A DNA stretch of 64,000 nt from Micropruina glycogenica (GTDB taxonomy: Bacteria; Actinomycetota; Actinomycetes; Propionibacteriales; Propionibacteriaceae): assembly GCF_039524395.1 (NCBI RefSeq), contig NZ_BAAAGO010000040.1. The stretch is one strand, 5' to 3'. Position 1 is the first letter of the stretch. Every line of letters begins with the position of its first letter. This document shows, piece after piece, positions 18,329 to 25,410 of this stretch. Under the pieces are notes generated by a model. The model made no database searches, had not been told where the DNA came from, and saw only the letters and a program-made list of their open reading frames with translations. A program made the translations under genes and the position numbers.

Positions 18329-19170
18329 CCAGGCAGATCCGCATCGTGCACCACACCGGGTACAGCTATGCAGAGAACGTGCTCGGCTCGCACAACGAGG
18401 TGCGCATGACGCCGCGCTCGAACCGCGAGCAGTGGGTGATCAACTCGCGCATCGACATTCAGCCCAACCCGTGGGTGCTCAACTACACCGACTACTGGGG
18501 CACCCGGGTGACGGCGTTCGAGATTCGCGAGCGACACTCGCGGCTGGGCGTGACCTCGACGGCGACGGTCGAGGTCACCCGGCCGCCCGAGGTGGCGCCC
18601 GGCGTGACCTGGGACGAGCTGCGCGACGACACGTTCACCGACACCATGACCGAGATGCTGGCGGTCAGCGAGCACGTCGATCCGGGTGACGAGCTGTGCG
18701 GGTTCGCCAAGGCGATGGCGGCCGACGCCGGGCCGGCCGAGACGGTCGCGGCCGTGGTCGACCGCATTCGCGACCGGGTGCGCTACGTGCCGGGCGTCAC
18801 CCACGTGCAGACCCGGGCCCGTGACGTCTGGACCGCCGGCGCGGGCGTCTGCCAAGACATGGTGCACGTGTCGATCGGCGCTCTGCGCTGCGTGGGCATT
18901 CCGGCCCGCTACGTGTCGGGCTACCTGATGCCGTCCGCCAACCCGATGCCCGGCGAACCACGCACCGCCGAGTCGCACGCCTGGCTGCAGTACTGGGACG
19001 GCGCCTGGATGGGCCTCGACCCGACCAACGATTCGGCGCCGGGGGAGTTTCACGTCGAGGTCGGCATCGGCCGCGACTACTCCGACGTGCCGCCGTTGCG
19101 GGGCATCTATTCGGGCGGCGGCGGAGCGTCCGAGCTGTACGTCGAGGTCGAGATGACGGTGCTCGACTGA
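18325..19170 (+). CDS. Transglutaminase-like cysteine peptidase/transferase
   Basis: 281 residues. A bacterial transglutaminase N-terminal domain (IRIVHHTGYSYAENVLGSHNE) precedes the transglutaminase core: Cys in GAGVCQDMVHVSIGALRCVGIPARYVSGYL, His in AESHAWLQYW, Asp in GLDPTND. No signal peptide is seen, so it is probably cytoplasmic. Third gene of the ATP-grasp/alpha-E module, coupled by GTGA. Peptidase, amidase and acyl-transfer activities are all possible. Confidence 0.88.
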   Translation: MTRQIRIVHHTGYSYAENVLGSHNEVRMTPRSNREQWVINSRIDIQPNPWVLNYTDYWGTRVTAFEIRERHSRLGVTSTATVEVTRPPEVAPGVTWDELRDDTFTDTMTEMLAVSEHVDPGDELCGFAKAMAADAGPAETVAAVVDRIRDRVRYVPGVTHVQTRARDVWTAGAGVCQDMVHVSIGALRCVGIPARYVSGYLMPSANPMPGEPRTAESHAWLQYWDGAWMGLDPTNDSAPGEFHVEVGIGRDYSDVPPLRGIYSGGGGASELYVEVEMTVLD

Positions 19171-19440
19171 CCGCTGGTCGAGCCTGTCGAGACCCTTTGG
19201 TTCCTTGTGTTTCCGCGTAGCGGAGCCGCCCCTGTCCCGCCCTTGCCGGACTGCTCGGCTAACGCCTCGCAGTGTGCAAACGCCCGACCACGCCCTGACA
19301 GGGGCGTCTCCGCTCCGCTTTACGCATGGTCAGGTGGTCCGTCGATCGAGCTGTCGAGACCGTGGGGGTGTCGTTGGTCGAACGCGTCCTTGGTCGAGAC
19401 CACGCTCCTTCTCGCGCGATTCAGCCAAGCAACCCCTGCG
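19171..19440. repeat. Repeat mosaic after the ATP-grasp module
   Basis: This stretch holds no credible gene. From left to right: a family A repeat (19176-19194), a family D palindromic element (19214-19325) with arms around GCGGAG and CGCCCCTGTC, and two degraded family A copies (about 19343-19361 and 19376-19402). The open frames it contains are by-products of these repeats. Confidence 0.75.
19214..19325. repeat. Family D palindromic element, copy 1 (112 bp)
   Basis: The outer arms CGTAGCGGAG...CGCCCCTGTC and GACAGGGGCG...CTCCGCTTTACG are imperfect inverted repeats. Its right part (CGACCACGCCCTGACAGGG) is nearly identical to the copy at 24929-25037 inside the HEPN gene. Size and structure resemble a MITE or REP-type element. 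Confidence 0.7.
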
Positions 19441-19453
19441 TGTACGACCTTCA

Positions 19454-19459
19454 TAGACT
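19454..19459 (+). promoter_or_regulatory. -10 element for leaderless traR/dksA-like gene
   Basis: TAGACT ends 6 bases before the ATG at 19466. No ribosome-binding site is present, so a leaderless mRNA is likely. Confidence 0.5.
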
Positions 19460-19465
19460 GAGTCG

Positions 19466-19807
19466 ATGAACGCTGCGAAGGCCTTGGCGACGGAACGCGC
19501 CGATGTGTTGGCGCGGCTCGACCGGCTCGGTGCGACCTTCGACGACATCGTCGAGGTCGCGCGCGACAGCAACCTCGACGACGAACACGACACCGAGGGC
19601 ATCACCATCGCCGCCGACCGGCAACAGGTGGCGGCCCTGATCGCCGCGGCCCGTCGGCAACTGTCGGCCGTCGACGCCGCCGAGCAACGCGTTCGTGACG
19701 GCAGTTACGGCATTTGCGTCTCGTGCGGTGCCCGAATCGCGAACGGACGGCTGTCGATTCGTCCGGCAACACCCTGGTGTGTCGACTGCGCCCGCGAACA
19801 GCGGTGA
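19466..19807 (+). CDS. TraR/DksA-type zinc-finger protein
   Basis: 113 residues: an N-terminal helical coiled segment, then a C4 zinc finger (CVSC, 17 residues, CVDC). Proteins of this group resemble DksA/TraR, which act in the RNA polymerase secondary channel; the true partner is unknown. It lacks a long coiled coil, so it is one of the short actinobacterial forms. A second, different member is at 54076. Confidence 0.82.
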   Translation: MNAAKALATERADVLARLDRLGATFDDIVEVARDSNLDDEHDTEGITIAADRQQVAALIAAARRQLSAVDAAEQRVRDGSYGICVSCGARIANGRLSIRPATPWCVDCAREQR

Positions 19808-19833
19808 CCGGCCCGGGTTGTGTGGTGCCCGGC

Positions 19834-19839
19834 TAGCCT
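19834..19839 (+). promoter_or_regulatory. -10 element for leaderless DUF1707 gene
   Basis: TAGCCT ends 6 bases before the GTG at 19846, the spacing seen at several leaderless starts in this window. Confidence 0.5.
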
Positions 19840-19845
19840 GGGTGG

Positions 19846-20217
19846 GTGGACAACCTGCCGATCTCGTCGAAGTACCGCTCCCGGCCGCTTGAGCCGTTGG
19901 ACGACACCGAGCGCGAGCAACTGGCCGAGCGGCTGAACGCCGAGTTCGCCAGCGGCGGCATCGACACCGACGACTACCGCACGATGCTCGATCAGGTGTT
20001 CGCCGCGCAAACACTGGGCGAGGTGGCCGGTGTGGTCGCCAAACTGCCCGCCAAGGATACGTTCGCCGTGCCGGCGGTGATCGAGAGCGGCAACACAGCC
20101 CCGGGTGAACTGATTCCGGCGAAGTCCGCCGGGATCAAGGCACCGATGCTGTTGGCCGCCGGGTTGGGTACGGGCATCGCCGTGGCGATTCTGCTGTTGG
20201 TGATGATCCTGCTGTAG
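19846..20217 (+). CDS. DUF1707 domain membrane protein
   Basis: 123 residues. The N-terminal DUF1707 (SHOCT-like) domain reads LDDTEREQLAERLNAEFASGGIDTDDYRTMLDQVFAAQTLGEV. The C-terminus is a single hydrophobic helix (LLAAGLGTGIAVAILLLVMI) that probably anchors it in the membrane. Function is not known. The next gene converges on it across a REP hairpin. Confidence 0.78.
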   Translation: MDNLPISSKYRSRPLEPLDDTEREQLAERLNAEFASGGIDTDDYRTMLDQVFAAQTLGEVAGVVAKLPAKDTFAVPAVIESGNTAPGELIPAKSAGIKAPMLLAAGLGTGIAVAILLLVMILL

Positions 20218-20241
20218 GGCACCCCTTCGTCAGTTCGGTTC

Positions 20242-20265
20242 GTCATCCCGGCGAACGCCGGGATC
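20242..20265. repeat. Family B REP hairpin (CCCGGCGAACGCCGGG)
   Basis: A 24-base copy of the TCATCCCGGCG...CGCCGGGATC type with a perfect stem and a short AA-centred loop, lying between convergent genes DUF1707 and the flavoprotein. Both transcripts would carry the hairpin. Confidence 0.75.
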
Positions 20266-20408
20266 CCCCGTCCGCCATGCCTGGGGTGCAGATCCCGCCG
20301 CGTTGCGCCCGGGTGCCGGGGCAATCGTCCGTGAGCCCGTGAACTTGGTGAGGCGGACTGCAGCGCAAACCCGGGTCGTGGCGCAACTCGACGCCGGCAC
20401 CGCAGGGG

Positions 20409-21725
20409 TCAGGGCCGCACCGCCTTGTTGGTCGGACGAATGTCGGCCCCCGTCAGGTTCTCGTGCAGCACGTAAGTGGCCAACGCGCCGCTGAGCAGTT
20501 GCGCCCAGGGATCGTTACCGCCGCGGCTGGACGCGCTGGCGGTGACCGTGCCCGGGTCGCCGGTGCGCAGCGGGGGCAGTTGCAGCCAAGTGCGGGGAGA
20601 TGTCCAGCGGGTTCCGAAACCGGGCTCGGCCTCGGCGCGCGTGAAGTCATGGGTGATCACCTGCCCCGGCAGCCGGTACTCGACCCGCGGCCCTGAGGGG
20701 CCATGGATGACCGTTTCGACCACATTGGGCCATAACTCGGGGACGGTTCCAGGTTTCGGCCCACCCCCTGCGAAGACAGTGTGAGTCTGGGCATCGTCTG
20801 CCGTACCCGAACTCACACTGTCTGCAGAGCTGACGCGCACCCGGGGCGCCAAAGCCGGTTTGGTGCGCCGCCACCAGGGCTCGGGCTGGCCGGTGAGGTG
20901 TCGGTGCTCCCACGGGTTCACCGCAGTCACCATCGCCCGCACGGCGACCTCGCCGCCTTCGGTCACTACGACCCCCGGCCGCAACGCCGTGACCGGCTCG
21001 CCCAACCGAAACTCGACGCCCCTGAGCGTGAGCCGGGCGGCCAGCAGATCGAGCAGGTCGGTGCCCGGCACGGGTGCGCCGTCGCGGGTGAGTTGCCAGC
21101 GTCCGAAGGTGCGCTCCAGCGCCAGCCGCACCGCAACGAACCCTGGGGTGCGGGCGGGGTCTGAGCCGATTCGCCACGCAGTCGAGCGAATGAGTGCGGC
21201 GGCCTGAGGGTGGTCGATGCCGCGGGCCAGGTGCTTGACGGAGTGGTTCAGGCCGAGTCGCGCACGCCGCTGCGGGGTCAGGTCGGCGTCGGTGAACTCG
21301 TCCTCCAATCCGAGCCGTCGCAGAATCTGCCAGCGTTCGTCGAGGTCGTCCAACAGGTCGCGCCAGCGGGTGGCGGCCGGACGGCCCCACGCGGCGGTGA
21401 GCGCGGCCCACTGATCGCCGCGGTCGGTGGGCAGCGTGAGCGTGCCTCCGTCGGCGAAGTGATGGACGGCCGGGGGCGCCGGCACCAGGGCGTGCCCGGT
21501 GCGGGCCAGTTCGGCGTCGAACGGACGGCCCGACTTGCGAAACAGGTCGCGCCACGGGGCCGGCAGCGTGATGACGGGCGGCAACACACCCGGCTGTGCC
21601 CAGCGGCCGCCGAGGGTGTCGCCGGCCTCGAACAGCACCACCCGGTGGCGTTGCTTGGCCAGCCGAGCCGCTGCGGCCAGCCCGGCCAGCGAGCCGCCGA
21701 TGACGGCGATGGGCGCCTCGCTCAT
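20409..21725 (-). CDS. FAD-dependent oxidoreductase (phytoene-desaturase-like flavoprotein)
   Basis: 438 residues. The N-terminal Rossmann dinucleotide-binding motif IAVIGGSLAGLAAAARLA plus the GG-type FEAGDTLGGRW second motif mark an amine-oxidase/desaturase-like flavoprotein. The substrate is not evident. The ATG at 21725 overlaps the stop of the upstream DUF4126 gene (ATGA). Residues about 301-333 (SADSVSSGTADDAQTHTVF and on) are encoded by palindromic repeat DNA (20726-20823), an apparent in-frame insertion. The frame stays open further upstream, but that part is the shadow of DUF4126. Confidence 0.72.
   Translation of the reverse strand: MSEAPIAVIGGSLAGLAAAARLAKQRHRVVLFEAGDTLGGRWAQPGVLPPVITLPAPWRDLFRKSGRPFDAELARTGHALVPAPPAVHHFADGGTLTLPTDRGDQWAALTAAWGRPAATRWRDLLDDLDERWQILRRLGLEDEFTDADLTPQRRARLGLNHSVKHLARGIDHPQAAALIRSTAWRIGSDPARTPGFVAVRLALERTFGRWQLTRDGAPVPGTDLLDLLAARLTLRGVEFRLGEPVTALRPGVVVTEGGEVAVRAMVTAVNPWEHRHLTGQPEPWWRRTKPALAPRVRVSSADSVSSGTADDAQTHTVFAGGGPKPGTVPELWPNVVETVIHGPSGPRVEYRLPGQVITHDFTRAEAEPGFGTRWTSPRTWLQLPPLRTGDPGTVTASASSRGGNDPWAQLLSGALATYVLHENLTGADIRPTNKAVRP
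20726..20763. repeat. GGGGACGGTTCC hairpin (family E), copy 2, inside flavoprotein gene
   Basis: Arms TGGGCC (20726-20731) and GGCCCA (20758-20763) surround CGGGGACGGTTCC. The same 12-base core lies in the rplO-gntR spacer. Confidence 0.5.
20774..20823. repeat. 13-bp perfect inverted repeat inside flavoprotein gene
   Basis: AGACAGTGTGAGT (20774-20786) and ACTCACACTGTCT (20811-20823) enclose 24 bases. It lies in the coding sequence, next to the family E hairpin. GC content is lower than in the surrounding gene. Confidence 0.6.
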
Positions 21726-22336
21726 GCGGTTCCGGTTCCGGGGCCGGTGTCGGCACGGCGCCGAGCGCGCCAGGTCTGGTAGGTGCGCCAGCCGCGCTTC
21801 ACCCGGGTGAACACCAGCAGCGCCACCACGATGGTGATCAGCAGAAGCACCGCGGCGATGACGGCGGCGGCCACCGGGTACAGCGCCGCCAGCGACAGCA
21901 CGCCGACCAGCGACAGGTCGCCGACCGTCGAGGCGGTGATGTTGGTCACCGGTTCGGGCGAGGTGTTGATCGCCAGCCGCAGGCTCGCCTTCGCCAGGTG
22001 CGACAGCAGGGCGGTGATGCCGCCGACCGAGGCCAGCGCAATGGTGCCGAGGTCGCCGTTCTGGCCCGCGATCAGGGCGCCGATGGTGGCCCCGGCGATG
22101 GGACGGATGACGGTCGAGACCACGTCCCACGCCGAGTCGAGGTAGGGAATCTTGTCGGCGACCAGTTCGACGATCGCCAGCACCGCCATCACGATCAGCA
22201 CGTCGGTGCGCTCGAAGCCCGCCGGAACGCCCTCGACGCCCGCGAACCGGCCCAGCAGGCCGAGCACCAGCACCGTCGCCCAGGCGTTGATGCCGCTGGC
22301 CCAGCCGCCGGTGAACGCGAGCGGGAGCATCTCCAT
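21722..22336 (-). CDS. DUF4126 membrane protein
   Basis: 204 residues with about four hydrophobic segments; it starts MEMLPLAFTGGWASGINAWATVL and contains VELVADKIPYLDSAWD. This matches DUF4126, an uncharacterised integral membrane family. The C-terminus is basic and probably cytoplasmic. A second ATG 6 bases in is an alternative start. It overlaps the flavoprotein start, so the two are likely co-transcribed. Confidence 0.8.
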   Translation of the reverse strand: MEMLPLAFTGGWASGINAWATVLVLGLLGRFAGVEGVPAGFERTDVLIVMAVLAIVELVADKIPYLDSAWDVVSTVIRPIAGATIGALIAGQNGDLGTIALASVGGITALLSHLAKASLRLAINTSPEPVTNITASTVGDLSLVGVLSLAALYPVAAAVIAAVLLLITIVVALLVFTRVKRGWRTYQTWRARRRADTGPGTGTA

Positions 22337-22348
22337 GGGCCAAGCGTG

Positions 22349-22382
22349 CCAGAGCCGAGCGGACGCGTCCGCTCGGCTCTGG
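22349..22382. terminator. 34-bp perfect palindrome between two minus-strand genes
   Basis: Two 17-base arms (CCAGAGCCGAGCGGACG and its complement) meet without a gap. It lies 9 bases beyond the stop of the 67-codon gene and upstream of DUF4126, so it probably ends the upstream transcript. There is no T run. Confidence 0.6.
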
Positions 22383-22391
22383 CGATGCGGG

Positions 22392-22595
22392 TCAGTGCGA
22401 GAGTGCCACCCGGCCCGGACGGTGACCGGTCGACCGGCCGGCCGTGCGGCGCAGGGTCGCGGTGAGCCGCTGGGTCAGGTCGGCGAGCAGGTCGCGGCGG
22501 GCGGTGCGGGCCAGCTGGGCGACCACGGGGGAGTCGGGCAGGGCGCTGCGGTTCTGCAGGCGGGCGGCATCGGTGGAGTTGAGCGCGAGGTACAT
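22392..22595 (-). CDS. Small hypothetical protein, 67 residues
   Basis: I do not recognise it. It is credible because AAAGGA lies 8 bases before the ATG, nearly every third codon base is G or C, and a palindromic terminator follows. The product (MYLALNSTDAARLQNRSALP and on) is soluble and Arg/Leu-rich, with a likely amphipathic helix (VVAQLARTARRDLLADLTQR). It lies 72 bases downstream of the LacI-type gene and might be under its control. Confidence 0.6.
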   Translation of the reverse strand: MYLALNSTDAARLQNRSALPDSPVVAQLARTARRDLLADLTQRLTATLRRTAGRSTGHRPGRVALSH

Positions 22596-22667
22596 GATCG
22601 GGTTCCTTTCGGGTCGTTCGAGGCATGGCTCTCGCCACGAGGTGGCGCAGATCGGTTGGTGAGAGGG

Positions 22668-23726
22668 TCAGTTCGAGCGGGGTGGAGCCGAGGTGGCACG
22701 CACCATCAGGGTGTGCGGCAGGGTCACCTGCCGCGGGCCTTGGGCCGGGTCGAGCAGCAGCTCGCCGACCAGCCGGCCCTTGTCGTGAATGGGTTGGTGA
22801 ACGGTGGTCAGGCCCTGCCGTTCGGCCTCGGGCAGGTCGTCGAAGCCGATCACCGTGACGTCCCGGCCGGGCACCAGGCCACGGTCGTGCGTGGCGTCGA
22901 GCACACCGAAGGCGAGCACGTCGCTGACGCACACGATGGCCGTGGGTCGGGCCAGTTGGTCGAGCAGCAGTTCGGCTGCGAGCCGTCCGGAGCGGCGGGA
23001 GTTCAGCCCTGCGCTGACCACGCGCAGGTCGAGCTGATCGCCCAGGCCACTGATCAGGCCGTCGACCCTGACCCACAGGTCGTACAGGCCCTGGTGGCGG
23101 TAGTCGTCGAGCTTGACCCGGTAGTCGGCGAGCGACTGTTCGATCGGGTCGGCGTCGTGGATCGGCATCACCTGTTCGACCACTAGGGCGACGTCGCGAT
23201 GACCGAGCCGCCGGACGTGCCGGCCGACCTGCCTGCCGGCGGCGTGGTCGTCGATGGCGACCCACGAGCCGTCCGCGCCGGCCAGGGCCGTGGTGACCAC
23301 CGGTAGACCGGTCTGCTTGGCCACCTCGAGCACCGGGCCCGAGGCGCACAGCCCGGCGATGCCGTCCACGCTGGCCCGGCGGACCAGGTCGAGGTTGGCC
23401 GGCGACGGTTGCGAGACCGGCAACAGCATCATGGTCTTGCCGGCCTGCTCGAGCGACTGGCTGAGGCCGCTGAGCCAGAGCACCGAGTAGGGGTCGCTGA
23501 ACGCATAGTTCAGGCTCTCTGAGAAAACCACCCCGTAGCAGTTGGTGCGGCCTTGGCGCAGGTTGCGGGCGGCGGCGTTGGGTGCGCCGTAGCCCATCTT
23601 CTGAGCCCTCACGAGAATGCGGTCACGCAGGTCGACGGACAGCTGATCGGGCCGGTTGAAGGCGTTCGAGACGGTCATCACCGAGACGCCCATGACGTCT
23701 GCGACGTCTTTCATGGTGACTCTCAT
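22668..23726 (-). CDS. LacI/PurR-family transcriptional repressor
   Basis: 352 residues: an N-terminal LacI HTH (TMKDVADVMGVSVMTVSNAFNRPDQLS at residues 4-30) with the hinge region, then a periplasmic-binding-protein-like effector domain (YGVVFSESLNYAF through VIGFDDLPEAERQGLTTV). The ligand is probably a carbohydrate or nucleoside. No transport or sugar operon is adjacent. Two CTTTAACG-type operators lie 75-125 bases upstream, suggesting autoregulation. Confidence 0.92.
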   Translation of the reverse strand: MRVTMKDVADVMGVSVMTVSNAFNRPDQLSVDLRDRILVRAQKMGYGAPNAAARNLRQGRTNCYGVVFSESLNYAFSDPYSVLWLSGLSQSLEQAGKTMMLLPVSQPSPANLDLVRRASVDGIAGLCASGPVLEVAKQTGLPVVTTALAGADGSWVAIDDHAAGRQVGRHVRRLGHRDVALVVEQVMPIHDADPIEQSLADYRVKLDDYRHQGLYDLWVRVDGLISGLGDQLDLRVVSAGLNSRRSGRLAAELLLDQLARPTAIVCVSDVLAFGVLDATHDRGLVPGRDVTVIGFDDLPEAERQGLTTVHQPIHDKGRLVGELLLDPAQGPRQVTLPHTLMVRATSAPPRSN

Positions 23727-23802
23727 CTCGACCCTCCTCGCGTTACTCGTCAGCGGTTCCTGCTGGTGGCGCCCCTTCTCGGCGTCTGGTATCCATGGTG
23801 AA

Positions 23803-23816
23803 CTTTAACGTTACAG
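23803..23816. promoter_or_regulatory. LacI-type operator 1
   Basis: CTTTAACGTTACAG is centred on CG and matches its own reverse complement at 12 of 14 positions, the usual LacI/PurR operator form. It resembles operator 2, 34 bp away. Confidence 0.6.
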
Positions 23817-23836
23817 AGATCAACCGACCCAGTCGT

Positions 23837-23850
23837 CTTTAACGCTAAAG
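23837..23850. promoter_or_regulatory. LacI-type operator 2
   Basis: CTTTAACGCTAAAG, CG-centred, 12 of 14 positions self-complementary, nearly the same as operator 1. The AT-rich half-sites stand out in this GC-rich DNA. Confidence 0.6.
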
Positions 23851-24027
23851 ATCTCAGGGCGTCGGAGTCCGCAGGTCGTGGACGGCGTGGCGTACGGGCA
23901 TGGGCCGCGGGTCCGGTGAGACTGACCTGCGGGGCGCCTCCGTCCTTCGTCCGCGATCTTCTGGCGAACACGCACATCGCCGAAGGCTCTTGACGGACGG
24001 GAAGGGGACGGGCAGACTTGGATCAAG

Positions 24028-24043
24028 TCGAACGTTTGTTCGA
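24028..24043 (+). promoter_or_regulatory. LexA-binding SOS box
   Basis: TCGAACGTTTGTTCGA matches the actinobacterial SOS box TCGAAC-N4-GTTCGA in full. It lies 115 bases before the first gene of the polymerase operon, implying induction by DNA damage through LexA. Confidence 0.85.
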
Positions 24044-24157
24044 TATCGAGTCGGGGAAGGGCTCTCAGCTCCCCGGTGCGGACGGACCTCGACCCCCGTC
24101 CGCACCGGGGTCGCGCATTCCCCGATCGTTCAGCCACGGTGTTCACGGGGGTTTGGC

Positions 24158-24496
24158 GTGCGCAGATACGACGAGGCGATCGAGGTTCGCCAGGGTCTGG
24201 TGGGCGATGACGAGGGCCCGGCGCAGTTCTTGTGGAGGCGCCGGCTGTGGAAGGTGATCGAGCTGCAGACCCGCTGGGTCGAGACCGCCGACTGGTGGAA
24301 CTCCACCCAGGTGCGGGCCGCCCGCGGCGACGGCACGATCGCCGACGTCACGGCCGACGGCGACGACGATCTGCTGGGCGAGCAAGAGATCTGGCGGGTG
24401 GTCGCCGCCGACGGCAGGCTGGGCACGTCCGGGGTGTACGAGTTGGCCCGGTCGTGGGGCAGTGGAGCGTGGCGGCTGCGCACGGTGGTCGACTGA
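24158..24496 (+). CDS. DUF6504 family protein
   Basis: 112 residues starting VRRYDEAIEVRQG, with GPAQFLWRRRLWKVIELQTRWVETADWW in the centre. Proteins of this type are often coded beside DinB or DnaE2 in actinobacteria, but no activity is known. GGGGG about 7 bases upstream serves as a ribosome-binding site for the GTG. The frame is open further upstream but has no start matching the family. Its TGA shares a base with the next ATG. Confidence 0.72.
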   Translation: MRRYDEAIEVRQGLVGDDEGPAQFLWRRRLWKVIELQTRWVETADWWNSTQVRAARGDGTIADVTADGDDDLLGEQEIWRVVAADGRLGTSGVYELARSWGSGAWRLRTVVD

Positions 24497-25410
24497 TGAC
24501 CGCTCTGCCGACCCCTTCGCCGGCTCCCGTCGGGCCCGCCGACCTGACCGGCGCGGTCGCCGCGTTGACCGAGGCCGAACTGGCCGAGCAGCCCGCTCAG
24601 CGTTATCTGCTCGGTCATGTGGCCGCCCTGCGGGTGGCCGCGGTGGTGCTGGCGTATCGCACCGTTCCGCGCCGCCGGTCTGCCGGGCCTCGTGACGTGT
24701 GGCAGGTGCTCGCCGAGGTGGCCCCCGAGTACGCCGAATGGGCCGGCTTCTTCGGCTTCTCGGCACTGAAGCGGCAGGCCGTGCAGGCAGGTGCGGTGGC
24801 GTTGGTCGGCGTCCGTGAGGCCGACGACCTGCTGCGTGACGTCCGGCTGTTTCACGATCAAGTGGCCTCGCGGTTGCGCCGCGCCGCGTTGGTCGAGCTT
24901 GTCGAGATTTCTACGGTTGCGTCTGCTGCCGCGGAGCGGGGGGCGTCCCTGTCCCGCCCCGGCGAGCCTGATCGGCTAGCGCCGATCAGTTCGCCGACGC
25001 CCGACCACGCCCTGACAGGGACGCCCCCCGCTCCGCTTCACGGTCACGTCGCGCCCGAGCCCAGCACCGTCCCGGCGTCACCCACCACCGTCATCCCGAC
25101 AAACGCCCGAATCTCGAAACCGCACCCGGAGCGGTCGTCCAGCACCGTCATTCCGGCGAACGCCGGAATCTCGTCGGTCGAGCGTGTCGAGACCCTGCCG
25201 CTGGTCGAGCTTGTCGAGACCCCTTCTCCGCGGATCGCTCGCGAGATTACGTCCGATGTGGACGCCGCCCACGCTCAGCAGGCGCCCAGGGGTGCCGAAT
25301 CGGGCGTCATTTCACGGCCCGAACCTGCGGCGCCACCGTCCGTCATCCCGGCGGATGCCGGGATCTCCACCACAGCCGAACTGGCGCCGGCCGGACGAAC
25401 CGCATCATGA
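24496..25410 (+). CDS. SAV_6107-type HEPN protein with a repeat-derived C-terminal extension
   Basis: 304 residues. Residues 14-131 form an all-helical HEPN-like domain (YLLGHVAALRVAAVVLAYR, VWQVLAEVAPEYAEWAGFF, ALKRQAVQAGAVALVG) typical of a small protein encoded next to DnaE/DinB in actinobacteria; the family is normally roughly this size. From residue 132 the DNA is a patchwork of intergenic palindromic repeats: family A (24891, 25176, 25203), family D (24929-25037), family B (25090, 25147, 25342) and family C (25241-25317). They encode LVELVE, TVIPANAGIS and TVIPTNARIS-like peptides. The frame then overlaps dnaE (ATGA). Whether the tail is stable or functional is unknown. Confidence 0.75.
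   Translation: MTALPTPSPAPVGPADLTGAVAALTEAELAEQPAQRYLLGHVAALRVAAVVLAYRTVPRRRSAGPRDVWQVLAEVAPEYAEWAGFFGFSALKRQAVQAGAVALVGVREADDLLRDVRLFHDQVASRLRRAALVELVEISTVASAAAERGASLSRPGEPDRLAPISSPTPDHALTGTPPAPLHGHVAPEPSTVPASPTTVIPTNARISKPHPERSSSTVIPANAGISSVERVETLPLVELVETPSPRIAREITSDVDAAHAQQAPRGAESGVISRPEPAAPPSVIPADAGISTTAELAPAGRTAS
24891..24909. repeat. Family A repeat in HEPN gene, copy 1
   Basis: GGTCGAGCTTGTCGAGATT marks where homology to the HEPN domain ends and repeat-derived sequence begins. It encodes VELVEI. Confidence 0.7.
24929..25037. repeat. Family D palindromic element, copy 2, inside HEPN gene
   Basis: Outer arms GCGGAGCGGGGGGCGTCCC and GGGACGCCCCCCGCTCCGC pair perfectly; an inner pair, GGCGAGCCTGATCGGCTAGC with GCCGATCAGTTCGCC, also self-pairs. 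It is fully traversed by the open frame. Confidence 0.75.
25090..25113. repeat. Family B REP copy, degenerate, in HEPN gene
   Basis: GTCATCCCGACAAACGCCCG is a mutated form of the REP hairpin and encodes VIPTNARI. Confidence 0.6.
25147..25170. repeat. Family B REP hairpin in HEPN gene
   Basis: GTCATTCCGGCG then AACGCCGGAATC, an intact hairpin encoding VIPANAGI. Confidence 0.75.
25176..25221. repeat. Two tandem family A repeats in HEPN gene
   Basis: GGTCGAGCGTGTCGAGACC (25176-25194) and GGTCGAGCTTGTCGAGACC (25203-25221) lie 8 bases apart. Both are read as V-E-x-V-E-T. Confidence 0.75.
25241..25317. repeat. Family C element in HEPN gene
   Basis: The left arm GCGAGATTACGTCCGAT and a mutated right arm bound a 76-base unit. 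The interior from 25272 to 25302 (GCTCAGCAGGCGCCCAGG and on) is identical over 30 or so bases to the copy inside dnaE. Confidence 0.75.
25342..25365. repeat. Family B REP hairpin near HEPN stop
   Basis: GTCATCCCGGCGGATGCCGG with GATC, encoding VIPADAGI, about 40 bases before the dnaE start. Confidence 0.7.

Larger units (their letters stand above)
23727..24157. promoter_or_regulatory. Divergent control region between lacI-type gene and mutasome operon
   Basis: 431 bases with no gene I can support. The left side carries the two LacI-type operators (23803-23816 and 23837-23850). The right side carries the SOS box (24028-24043) and the 115-base leader of the DUF6504 gene. The middle (23851-24027) shows nothing clear. 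Confidence 0.7.

Noticed and set aside
19205..19461. Two small frames downstream of the transglutaminase gene
   Set aside because: They are translations of family D and A repeats, with no RBS.
20409..22343. 644-codon frame suggesting a longer flavoprotein
   Set aside because: The first 206 codons overlap the DUF4126 gene in another frame; the flavoprotein starts at 21725.
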